A DNA stretch of 64,000 nt from NCBI RefSeq assembly GCF_005503015.1, contig NZ_SCOL01000001.1, positions 496,001 to 560,000 of the forward strand. The letters run 5' to 3'. Positions 1-6,986 of the stretch are shown here, in pieces. Positions within the stretch are counted from its first letter, which is position 1. Every line of letters starts with the position of its first letter. Made by a program: the position numbers and the translations under genes. The DNA is from Bacillus sp. E(2018). Lineage in GTDB: Bacteria > Bacillota > Bacilli > Bacillales > Fictibacillaceae. The notes beneath the pieces are model-generated. The model was not told where the DNA came from. It saw nothing but the letters and a program-made list of their open reading frames with translations, and did not search any database.

Positions 1-545
1 AAGCGATGTTTTTCTCTATCGGACAGTTTGATACGTATACACCGATGCAGATGGCTCAATATGTTTCAACCATTGCGAATGGCGGATTAAGGATGCAACC
101 TCATCTCTTAAAAGAGGTCAGAGAGCCATCCGTTGATCCTAAAAAACTTGGAAAACTTCAGTACCGTTTTGAGCCTAATGTTTTAAACCAGATTGAGATG
201 TCACCGAGTCAGATTGAGGTTGTGCAAAAAGGATTTTATGAAGTGATGCACGGCAATAACGGAACCGCGGCTTGGAAGTTTAAGAACAAAGATTATAACC
301 CGGCAGGAAAGACAGGGACAGCTGAAATCGATAAAGCTACCGGAATCGTTAACAAAACTTTAATCGGTTATGCTCCTTATAAAAATCCAGAAGTAGCATT
401 TGCTGTTGTCGTTCCCGATATTAAAGAAGGAAATACGAATAGTGAAATAGCTGAAGGTGCTCTGGATGCTTACTTCGCTATGAAAAAGGAAGGAATACCA
501 ACTAAACCAGATCCTATAGAAGAAAATCAAGAAGAATCACGTTAA
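1..545 (+). CDS. pbpA: Penicillin-binding protein (class B transpeptidase), C-terminal part
   Basis: C-terminal end of a class B penicillin-binding protein, a membrane-anchored D,D-transpeptidase that cross-links peptidoglycan outside the cell. The reading frame is open from the left edge, so the start lies outside the window. The KTGT box of the transpeptidase fold (K-T-G plus T, about nt 309-320) is visible, preceded by an SIGQ-type stretch and a TPMQMAQY segment typical of this domain. The SxxK and SxN motifs must lie upstream. Position directly before pstS matches B. subtilis pbpA (PBP2A), which supports the symbol; the family is certain, the exact orthologue likely. Confidence 0.88.
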   Translation, partial: AMFFSIGQFDTYTPMQMAQYVSTIANGGLRMQPHLLKEVREPSVDPKKLGKLQYRFEPNVLNQIEMSPSQIEVVQKGFYEVMHGNNGTAAWKFKNKDYNPAGKTGTAEIDKATGIVNKTLIGYAPYKNPEVAFAVVVPDIKEGNTNSEIAEGALDAYFAMKKEGIPTKPDPIEENQEESR

Positions 546-567
546 ATGGCGTGGTTCTTTTTTTTTG
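532..567 (+). terminator. Rho-independent terminator of pbpA
   Basis: An AGAATCACG / CGTGGTTCT inverted repeat (one G-T pair) with an 8-nt loop overlaps the end of the penicillin-binding protein gene and is followed by nine T. It separates pbpA from the phosphate-regulated pst promoter. Confidence 0.8.
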
Positions 568-621
568 TATAGTTTAAATCCGATAGCAAAGACTAAGAAC
601 ATATTCATGGATAAGCCAGTC

Positions 622-660
622 TTAACAATACCTTTACAATTCATTAAAACGCAGTTCACA
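622..660 (+). promoter_or_regulatory. Pho box: four 11-bp-phased PhoP repeats upstream of pstS
   Basis: Four hexamers, TTAACA (622), TTTACA (633), TTAAAA (644) and TTCACA (655), start exactly 11 bp apart. This is the TT(A/T/C)ACA direct-repeat layout bound by phosphorylated PhoP in Bacillus. It lies about 120 bp before the pstS start codon, so phosphate-starvation induction of the pst operon is inferred. A -10 near 670-675 is possible but not clear. Confidence 0.85.
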
Positions 661-781
661 TTCAAGGTTTATTGTAGAACATGTAAGAAAGAAACAAGCG
701 TTAAAAAAGGGATCATGACCTGAGAATAATTTCTCTAACATGATAAGACGAAATAATCATATTTTAGGGGGACCTATCAAG

Positions 782-1741
782 ATGAAGAAAATGAAGTCTG
801 TGTACCTTTTAGCAGTAATGTCGCTAATCCTAGTTTTCGCTTCAGCATGTGGAAACAAAAGTGAAGATGGAGCTGCTGGCGGCGGAGATCTGAGCGGAAA
901 AATTAAAATTGATGGATCTTCCACAGTATTCCCAATCATGGAAGCTGTTTCTGAAGAGTTCCAAGCTGCAAATCCTGAAGTACAAGCACCTGTAGGAGTA
1001 TCTGGAACGGGTGGAGGATTTGAAAAGTTCGTTCGTGGAGAATTAGATCTTGCGAATGCTTCTCGTCCGATCAAAGATGAAGAAAAAACAGCAGCTGAAG
1101 AAAAAGGCATTGAATATACAGAATTTGAACTTGCAAAAGATGGTCTTTCCGTAGTTGTTTCTAAAGAAAACGACTTCGTTGATCACCTTACACTAGATGA
1201 ACTGAAAAAGATTTTCTTAGAAGAAAACCCTGCTAAGACATGGGCAGATGTTCGTGAAGGTTGGCCGAACAAAAAAATCGAAGTATTCTCTCCAGGAACT
1301 GACTCTGGAACGTATGACTATTTCGACGAAGTAATTCTTGAGGAAAAACCTATGCGTCGTGACGCACAGCTTTCTGAAGATGATAACGTTCTTGTGCAAG
1401 GTGTAACAGGATCTGAAAACGCGATTGGATTCTTTGGATATGCGTATTACCAAGCAAACAAAGAAAAAGTGAAAGCTGTACCAATCGATGGAGGTAATGG
1501 ACCAGTTGAACCTTCACCTAAAACAATTGAATCTGGAGAATATGCACCACTTTCTCGTCCATTGTTCACATATGTGAATAACAAAGCTTTAAAAGATAAC
1601 GAAGCAGTGTATGAGTATATGAAGTTTGCTCTTGAAAACTCTGGTGAGCTTGCATCATCTGATACGATCGGATACGTATCTCTTCCTAAAGAGAAATACG
1701 AAGAGCAAATGAAAAAGCTAGATGAGCTTGCAGGTAAATAA
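782..1741 (+). CDS. pstS: Phosphate ABC transporter substrate-binding lipoprotein PstS
   Basis: High-affinity phosphate-binding protein that captures phosphate outside the membrane and delivers it to PstC-PstA. The start at 782 is chosen because AGGGGG at 767-772 is well spaced and gives an immediate lipoprotein signal peptide (MKKMK, hydrophobic core, lipobox ASAC with Cys23); an upstream in-frame ATG at 740 would put the SD inside the gene. The mature protein begins with the GSSTVFPIMEA phosphate-binding loop and contains SGTGGGFEKF, both PstS signatures. First gene of a Pho-box-controlled operon; a stem-loop follows it. Confidence 0.96.
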   Translation: MKKMKSVYLLAVMSLILVFASACGNKSEDGAAGGGDLSGKIKIDGSSTVFPIMEAVSEEFQAANPEVQAPVGVSGTGGGFEKFVRGELDLANASRPIKDEEKTAAEEKGIEYTEFELAKDGLSVVVSKENDFVDHLTLDELKKIFLEENPAKTWADVREGWPNKKIEVFSPGTDSGTYDYFDEVILEEKPMRRDAQLSEDDNVLVQGVTGSENAIGFFGYAYYQANKEKVKAVPIDGGNGPVEPSPKTIESGEYAPLSRPLFTYVNNKALKDNEAVYEYMKFALENSGELASSDTIGYVSLPKEKYEEQMKKLDELAGK

Positions 1742-1782
1742 TTGTCCTTTATTGAAGTAAAGGAATAAGAATCATATATCAG

Positions 1783-1812
1783 GGTGAGGAGTGAGAGATC
1801 TCCTCACCTTTT
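1783..1812 (+). terminator. Intercistronic stem-loop between pstS and pstC
   Basis: A perfect 9-bp stem, GGTGAGGAG (1783-1791) with CTCCTCACC (1800-1808), 8-nt loop, is followed by only four T. The short U-tract suggests partial termination or mRNA 3'-end protection rather than a full stop, which would let PstS exceed the membrane components. This explanation is inferred from similar arrangements in other binding-protein operons. Confidence 0.7.
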
Positions 1813-1851
1813 CACCTGTTTAGTATTGTCGAATTATAGGAGGTCTTATTG

Positions 1852-2805
1852 GTGTCCAGAGATAAATCAAACCAAAAATCAATCCGCTCTATGATTCAGG
1901 AGAATAAGTCTTCAAGAAGTCAATCAGCGGTAATGGAAAAGGTAGTTCCAAAACTTTTTTTAATCTGTGCAATCATATCTATTTTTACAACAATAGGTAT
2001 TGTCTTTACATTGTTAACAGAAACTTTTACATTTTTTAATCGAATCTCAATAGTAGAATTTATCACGAATACTAGATGGTTTCCTTTTGCATCTGACGAA
2101 CATGCAGACTTTGGGATCATTGCTCTTATCATGGGGACATTGACTGTGACAGCGATTGCTATGGTTGTGGCTATCCCGATCGGTCTTGCTGCAGCTATCT
2201 ATTTAAGTGAGTATGCATCTGCAAAAACGAGAAAAGTCATTAAACCGATCTTAGAAGTGCTAGCTGGAATCCCTACAATTGTTTATGGATTTTTTGCTCT
2301 CACATTCGTTACACCTTTATTGGATAAGATCATTCCAGGTGGAATTTCAATCTTCAACGCACTAAGTCCTGGAATTGTAGTAGGAATCATGATTATTCCT
2401 ATGATTGCATCTTTGTCTGAAGATGCGATGAATGCCGTGCCAAACTCTATGAGAGAAGGTGCGTTGGCTCTTGGTGCAACACGTTTTGAAGTAGCGATGA
2501 AAGTGGTACTTCCTGCAGCACTCTCAGGAGTTATCGCATCATTCGTACTAGGAATTTCTAGAGCGATTGGTGAAACGATGATCGTGACCATTGCGGGTGG
2601 TTCTAGACCAACTGCAGATATTAATGTAACTGAGTCTATCCAGACGATGACAGCTTATATCGTTCAGGTCAGCCAAGGAGACACGGGCTATGGTACGACG
2701 ATCTATTACAGTATTTATGCAGTAGGTATGACATTGTTCGTATTTACATTAATCATGAATCTACTTGCTCAATTCATTTCCCGCAAGTTTAGGGAGGAAT
2801 ACTAA
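1852..2805 (+). CDS. pstC: Phosphate ABC transporter permease PstC
   Basis: Integral membrane subunit of the Pst importer; forms the channel together with PstA. Several hydrophobic helices follow a polar N-terminal stretch of about 35 residues, and the EAA-type coupling loop to the ATPase is seen as EGALALGATRFEVAMK in the second half. GTG 1852 is preferred over the adjacent TTG 1849 because AGGAGG (1838-1843) is then 8 nt upstream. Its stop codon overlaps the pstA start by one base (TAATG), implying translational coupling. Confidence 0.95.
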   Translation: MSRDKSNQKSIRSMIQENKSSRSQSAVMEKVVPKLFLICAIISIFTTIGIVFTLLTETFTFFNRISIVEFITNTRWFPFASDEHADFGIIALIMGTLTVTAIAMVVAIPIGLAAAIYLSEYASAKTRKVIKPILEVLAGIPTIVYGFFALTFVTPLLDKIIPGGISIFNALSPGIVVGIMIIPMIASLSEDAMNAVPNSMREGALALGATRFEVAMKVVLPAALSGVIASFVLGISRAIGETMIVTIAGGSRPTADINVTESIQTMTAYIVQVSQGDTGYGTTIYYSIYAVGMTLFVFTLIMNLLAQFISRKFREEY

Positions 2806-3683
2806 TGGCATTAATTAATAAAGAATCTGTTAAAAAAAGAATGGGAACGAGATTAGCAGCAAACGGGGTTGCTAAATTCCTCTTTATCCTTGCAACTTGT
2901 TTTTCTTTACTCGTACTAGGAGTTTTGATCTATCGAATCTTATCAGAAGGTTTACCTTATTTAAGTTTAGATTTCATCACAAATTTTGCTTCTCGAATGC
3001 CTGAACGTGCTGGCATATGGGCTGCGTTGCTCGGTACCATCTGGGTAATGGCAGTAACTGCACCCGTTTCATTCATTCTTGGTGTCGGTACCGCGATCTA
3101 TTTAGAAGAATATGCGAAAAAAAATGCTTTTACAAAGTTCGTTCAAATCAATATTTCTAATTTAGCGGGTGTTCCATCAATCGTTTTCGGATTGTTAGGT
3201 CTAACAATCTTCGTTCGTCTACTTGGCTTAGGCTCAAGTGTACTTGCAGGTGGTTTGACGATGAGCCTTCTAATTCTTCCTGTAATCGTTGTTGCTTCAC
3301 AAGAAGCGATCCGAACCGTGCCGAGAGAGATTCGAGAAGCTTCTTTTGGAATGGGTGCGACAAAATGGCAGACGATCAGAAGAATCGTGTTTCCAGCAGC
3401 ACTTCCCGGAATTTTGACAGGTACGATTCTTGCTTTATCACGTGCTGTAGGAGAGACTGCACCACTATTAGTATTAGGTGCCTTGGCTTATGTAGCGTTT
3501 GTTCCAGAAAACATCTTCTCGCAGTTCACTGTATTACCGATACAGCTTTATAACTGGACGAGCAGACCGCAAGAAGAGTTTCATATGATTGCAGCAAGTG
3601 GAATCATCATTCTGTTAATCATCTTGCTGATCATGAACTCAATCGCAGTATTAATCCGAAATAAGTTTCATAAACGCTTCTAA
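2805..3683 (+). CDS. pstA: Phosphate ABC transporter permease PstA
   Basis: Second membrane subunit of the Pst phosphate importer, 292 aa. It has a first transmembrane helix at about residues 25-47, further helices, and an EAA coupling loop seen as EASFGMGATKWQTIRR. AGGGAGG precedes the ATG, which overlaps the pstC stop. Partners are PstC in the membrane and PstB on the cytoplasmic face. Length and motifs are normal for the family. Confidence 0.95.
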   Translation: MALINKESVKKRMGTRLAANGVAKFLFILATCFSLLVLGVLIYRILSEGLPYLSLDFITNFASRMPERAGIWAALLGTIWVMAVTAPVSFILGVGTAIYLEEYAKKNAFTKFVQINISNLAGVPSIVFGLLGLTIFVRLLGLGSSVLAGGLTMSLLILPVIVVASQEAIRTVPREIREASFGMGATKWQTIRRIVFPAALPGILTGTILALSRAVGETAPLLVLGALAYVAFVPENIFSQFTVLPIQLYNWTSRPQEEFHMIAASGIIILLIILLIMNSIAVLIRNKFHKRF

Positions 3684-3705
3684 TAGAGAGTAGGAGGACG
3701 AGAAC

Positions 3706-4515
3706 ATGGATATTACAATCAACAAACAAATGGTTCAAAAAAATGCAAAAGAACAGGATTTTACACCTGTTTTTAAGATCAATAATTTAAACTTGTGGTA
3801 TGGACAGGATCATGCCTTAAAAGATATTAAATTTGATATTCCTGAAAAGCAGGTTACTGCCATCATCGGACCATCAGGGTGCGGTAAGTCGACATTTATT
3901 AAGACGTTAAACAGAATGGTGGAAATGGTTCCAATTGTACGTATGTCCGGGGAAATTGTTTATCGTGATAAGAATATTTTTAATCCTAAATACGGCGTAG
4001 AAGAACTTCGTACACAAGTAGGTATGGTGTTCCAGAAACCAAACCCATTTCCAAAGTCTATTTATGAAAACGTAGCTTATGGCCCACGTATTCACGGAAT
4101 CAAGAATAAGAAGGTATTAGATGAAGTAGTAGAAAAAAGCTTAAGAGGTGCCGCAATCTGGGACGAAGTAAAAGACCGTCTGCATGAGAACGCATATGGC
4201 TTATCAGGTGGTCAGCAACAGCGTCTATGTATTGCAAGATGCTTAGCGATTGAACCAGATGTTATTCTTATGGATGAGCCTACTTCTGCTCTAGATCCGA
4301 TTTCTACTTTGAAAGTGGAAGAACTTGTGCAAGAGCTTAAGAAAGACTACAGCATTGTTATCGTGACACATAACATGCAACAAGCGGCTCGTATTTCAGA
4401 TCGCACCGCTTTCTTCCTTAATGGAGAAGTTGTGGAATATACAGATACAAGCACATTGTTCTCAAATCCAGCGGATAAGCGGACAGAAGATTATATTACA
4501 GGACGATTCGGTTAA
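3706..4515 (+). CDS. pstB: Phosphate ABC transporter ATP-binding protein PstB
   Basis: ATPase that powers phosphate import. Walker [10 protein letters not shown] is at residues 55-63, the Q-loop lies in VFQKPNPF, the ABC signature is LSGGQQQR, and Walker B is VILMDEPTS. An N-terminal extension of about 20 residues precedes the ABC fold. Start ATG 3706 follows TAGGAGG. Only one pstB is present here, whereas B. subtilis carries two (pstBA, pstBB); the place of the second copy is taken by phoU. Confidence 0.96.
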   Translation: MDITINKQMVQKNAKEQDFTPVFKINNLNLWYGQDHALKDIKFDIPEKQVTAIIGPSGCGKSTFIKTLNRMVEMVPIVRMSGEIVYRDKNIFNPKYGVEELRTQVGMVFQKPNPFPKSIYENVAYGPRIHGIKNKKVLDEVVEKSLRGAAIWDEVKDRLHENAYGLSGGQQQRLCIARCLAIEPDVILMDEPTSALDPISTLKVEELVQELKKDYSIVIVTHNMQQAARISDRTAFFLNGEVVEYTDTSTLFSNPADKRTEDYITGRFG

Positions 4516-4539
4516 TTAAAGAAAATAGGAGTGAGATAA

Positions 4540-5199
4540 ATGGTTGTTCGTGAAAATTTTCAGCTTCAGTTAGAAGAGATGAAACAAGCGATTGTACAGA
4601 TTTCTAAATTGGCAGAGGAAGCATTAGAGCTTTCTGTTGAAGCATTAAAGAATCAAGATCTCGATAAAGCCCTACAGATTATTGAAAATGATAATCGCAT
4701 CAATGTCCTTGAAGATGAAATCAACGACATGGCCATTCTATTGATCGCTAAACAAGCACCTGTAGCATCTGACCTTAGACGAATTATTGCTGCCATTAAA
4801 ATATCGTCTGATATTGAACGGATGGCTGACTTTGCCGTTAATATTGCAAAGTCTACGATTCGAATCGGAAAGCAAGAGCTCATAAAACCATTAGAAGAGC
4901 TTCCTAACATGGCACATCATGCGATTTCTATGCTTACAACTGCTACAAAGGCTTATGTGGAAGAAGATGTAGCTCTAGCGAAGCAACTAGCGGAATTAGA
5001 CGATGAAGTAGATGAAACGTACGGAAAGATCATTAAAGAGCTATTAGAGCTTATGACAAAGAATCCTGAACATCTTTCTCAGATCAGTCAGCTTCTGTTT
5101 GTGTGCAGGTATATTGAACGTACTGCTGATCACGCTACAAATATTGCAGAGAGCATTATCTTTTTAGTAAAAGGAAAAAGATACGGTTTAAACGATTAA
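4540..5199 (+). CDS. phoU: Phosphate signalling protein PhoU
   Basis: Cytoplasmic all-helical protein that links the Pst transporter to phosphate sensing and dampens uptake or PhoR signalling. The 219-aa sequence shows the two tandem three-helix PhoU repeats: the first contains the metal-binding-type E-x3-D-x2-N stretch (ENDNRINVLEDEIND), the second contains DDEVDETYGKI, and R-Y-I-E-R-T-A-D-H-A-T-N is the hallmark near the C terminus. Last gene of the pst operon, 24 nt after pstB. B. subtilis lacks phoU in this operon, so this is a lineage difference. Confidence 0.94.
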   Translation: MVVRENFQLQLEEMKQAIVQISKLAEEALELSVEALKNQDLDKALQIIENDNRINVLEDEINDMAILLIAKQAPVASDLRRIIAAIKISSDIERMADFAVNIAKSTIRIGKQELIKPLEELPNMAHHAISMLTTATKAYVEEDVALAKQLAELDDEVDETYGKIIKELLELMTKNPEHLSQISQLLFVCRYIERTADHATNIAESIIFLVKGKRYGLND

Positions 5200-5232
5200 G
5201 CCACAATGACTATTCATCTATAAAAAATTTAA

Positions 5233-5276
5233 TAAAAAGAGCAAGCGCTGAATCTCTCAACGCTTGCTCTTTTTTA
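5233..5276 (+). terminator. Bidirectional terminator after phoU
   Basis: AGAGCAAGCG (5238-5247) pairs with CGCTTGCTCT (5261-5270), with T6 after it and an A-run before it. It can end both the pst operon and the convergent minus-strand gene. Confidence 0.9.
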
Positions 5277-5283
5277 TGTAGAA

Positions 5284-5754
5284 TTACGAACTTGTTATTT
5301 CTTTAGCGATCTCATCAAAACTCATCTTGCTGTTTACTTGATGAGATTCAGCCCTTACGGCACCTTCTAAATTGTTCGTACGTAAATATTTTAAGAATTC
5401 ATCGCTATTCTTAATGATGTTTTCTTTTTGTAGAAGGTCGCATACTTCTCCAGTACTCATTCCTTGAGTGATGGTTAAAGTCATCTGATACACTTTTTCT
5501 TCCTCTTTTGGAGGCGCGGTTTTCGGTTCTTCTTTTTCAACCGGAGCCGCAACTGTTTCAGAATCTTTAAGTGAAGTATACTCTTCCTTTGAAATTGCTA
5601 ATTCGCCTTTTTCAGAAAGATATTGAGCAACCGATTCTTCTGTTAGTTCAGAAGTTTTATCAGCATCAGCCGTATAATAAAAGCCAGCCAAAATTCCTGT
5701 TGAAAGGATAATACCTGCTGAAAATCCGCGAAGGTTTTTGCTTGTCATACTCAT
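5284..5754 (-). CDS. Membrane-anchored protein with MltG/YceG-type LysM-like domain, no catalytic domain
   Basis: A 156-aa protein with a single N-terminal transmembrane segment (about residues 10-27), a charged and Pro/Glu-rich linker (about 55-88) and a C-terminal domain of about 65 residues. The domain (LTITQGMSTGEVCDLL, then IIKNSDEFLKYL) resembles the LysM-like subdomain that precedes the lytic transglycosylase fold of MltG/YceG, but the catalytic domain is absent. A peptidoglycan-associated or regulatory role is possible, not shown. It sits 13 nt downstream of a second small membrane-protein gene, probably one operon. Two small genes at this place exist in B. subtilis (yqzC, yqzD); orthology is unverified. 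Confidence 0.7.
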   Translation of the reverse strand: MSMTSKNLRGFSAGIILSTGILAGFYYTADADKTSELTEESVAQYLSEKGELAISKEEYTSLKDSETVAAPVEKEEPKTAPPKEEEKVYQMTLTITQGMSTGEVCDLLQKENIIKNSDEFLKYLRTNNLEGAVRAESHQVNSKMSFDEIAKEITSS

Positions 5755-5767
5755 TACCCCTCACAAA

Positions 5768-5959
5768 TTAGTTCTTATCGTTAATCATCATTTCATCTTC
5801 AAGAACTTTTAGTTTCTTTTTTATTTGATAGATCTCTTTCATTAACTGAATAGTAAAGTTCTCGAGCTGTGTTTCAACTGAAGCTTCCTTGTTTTTTCTA
5901 AAGGAAAGAATCAAAAGAATAACACCAACTAGTAACAATCCAAAAATAGCAAACTCCAT
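5768..5959 (-). CDS. Small membrane protein with coiled coil
   Basis: Sixty-three residues: one N-terminal transmembrane helix (about 3-20), a short basic stretch (FRKNK), then an amphipathic Glu/Lys/Leu-rich helix (about 28-57) likely to form a coiled coil. GGGAGG stands 6 nt before the ATG. First gene of a probable two-gene minus-strand operon with the MltG-domain protein. No function can be assigned. Confidence 0.65.
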   Translation of the reverse strand: MEFAIFGLLLVGVILLILSFRKNKEASVETQLENFTIQLMKEIYQIKKKLKVLEDEMMINDKN

Positions 5960-6327
5960 AATATCCTCCCTAATTTAAAGCTATACCCTTTACTTTTATA
6001 ACATAGTATTCTGCTGTGGTATAGGGTTTTTCGCAAAAGTTTACACAAATTGCTACAATTCGACTATTTTCTCATTTAAATCCATACGCGCATGAAAATA
6101 ATTGAAATGTAAACGACGTTTTTTGTCTTACTTTGTCAATTTGACAGAATAATCAGAGAGATTAACCGGTTACAAAAACTTTACATATCCGGAAATCTCA
6201 AGTGGGATAAGGAAGCGTCATTTTTCGACTTTTTTGACACATTGTATATAAAAATATCCAGTGATACGATTATAAAAAATATGGTAATAAATAAACATTT
6301 CATAGAATAATTAATTAGGATGAGGTG
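5960..6327. other. Divergent intergenic region
   Basis: About 370 bp of AT-rich DNA between two divergent units. A TTGACA occurs at 6234-6239 with no good -10 at 17 bp (TATCCA at 15 bp). Two TTACAW hexamers lie exactly 11 bp apart (6170 and 6181), a half-size Pho-box-like pair. No gene or RNA structure was recognised; the promoter of the glucan operon must lie here. Confidence 0.5.
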
Positions 6328-6975
6328 ATGAACTTGATCGAAGATATTGTCAAATTAAAGGAAAACGGCTTAACCCTTCAAGAGATCGCTCAAAGAATGA
6401 ACATGTCTTTAGGAAAGGTTCAGTATCGCTGGAACAAATACCGGCAGCAGCAAACACCATCGCATCATGAACTTCCATCTCAGCCCGTTCTTAAAGAAGA
6501 TAAATGGTTTATGCCTTTTGAATATGAAGAGGCAAATGTACATCTGATGCCAAGGAGCCCAGATAGTTTGTATGTGTATTGGAGTTTTTCGCAATCAACA
6601 AAACAGATGGCAGAACATCATTTTCGCACAAAATGGGAAGAGCTTCCTTCGATATTGAAAATTTATGACGTAACTGACATTGATTTTTTTGGCCATAATG
6701 CTCATCGAACATTTGAGGTGGAACTACCGCCGATGACCAACAATTGGTTCCTTCAATCCTTAGAACCTGGAAGAACTTATATCGTTGATATTGGTACGCG
6801 AACTTTTGATGGCAGTTTCTTTACTCTATTACGATCAAACCCTGCAGAGACTAGCCCTTCACTTTATAACAGTATTCATGATGAAAAGATCGACAGATGG
6901 AGACATCAGGATGTTGAACAGCCAGAATGGCTTGAGAATTTTTCAACTTATTCTTATTATCAAAAAATTAGATAG
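6328..6975 (+). CDS. HTH-DUF4912 protein, first gene of the alpha-glucan operon
   Basis: About 215 aa. Residues 3-37 form a helix-turn-helix resembling sigma or resolvase types (GLTLQEIAQRMNMSLGKVQYRW). The rest matches the DUF4912 pattern: LMPRSPDSLYVYWSFS, then an Ig-like beta-rich segment ending in GRTYIVDIG. It could be a transcriptional or assembly factor for the enzymes that follow 11 nt downstream; function unknown. The start is ambiguous: ATG 6328 has AGGA 7 nt upstream, while TTG 6334 would be served by the stronger GAGGTGAT at 6322-6329; GTG 6325 is too close to any SD. Confidence 0.8.
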   Translation: MNLIEDIVKLKENGLTLQEIAQRMNMSLGKVQYRWNKYRQQQTPSHHELPSQPVLKEDKWFMPFEYEEANVHLMPRSPDSLYVYWSFSQSTKQMAEHHFRTKWEELPSILKIYDVTDIDFFGHNAHRTFEVELPPMTNNWFLQSLEPGRTYIVDIGTRTFDGSFFTLLRSNPAETSPSLYNSIHDEKIDRWRHQDVEQPEWLENFSTYSYYQKIR

Positions 6976-6986
6976 GAGAGTATAAC

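Noticed and set aside
740..781. pstS start at ATG 740
   Set aside because: It places the SD within the gene and would spoil the lipoprotein signal peptide.
757..1110. Minus-strand gene opposite pstS
   Set aside because: Shadow frame of pstS with low-complexity residues and no SD.
6170..6186. Second Pho box before the glucan operon
   Set aside because: Only two TTACAW hexamers at 11 bp; a functional box needs more repeats and the flanks do not continue the phase.
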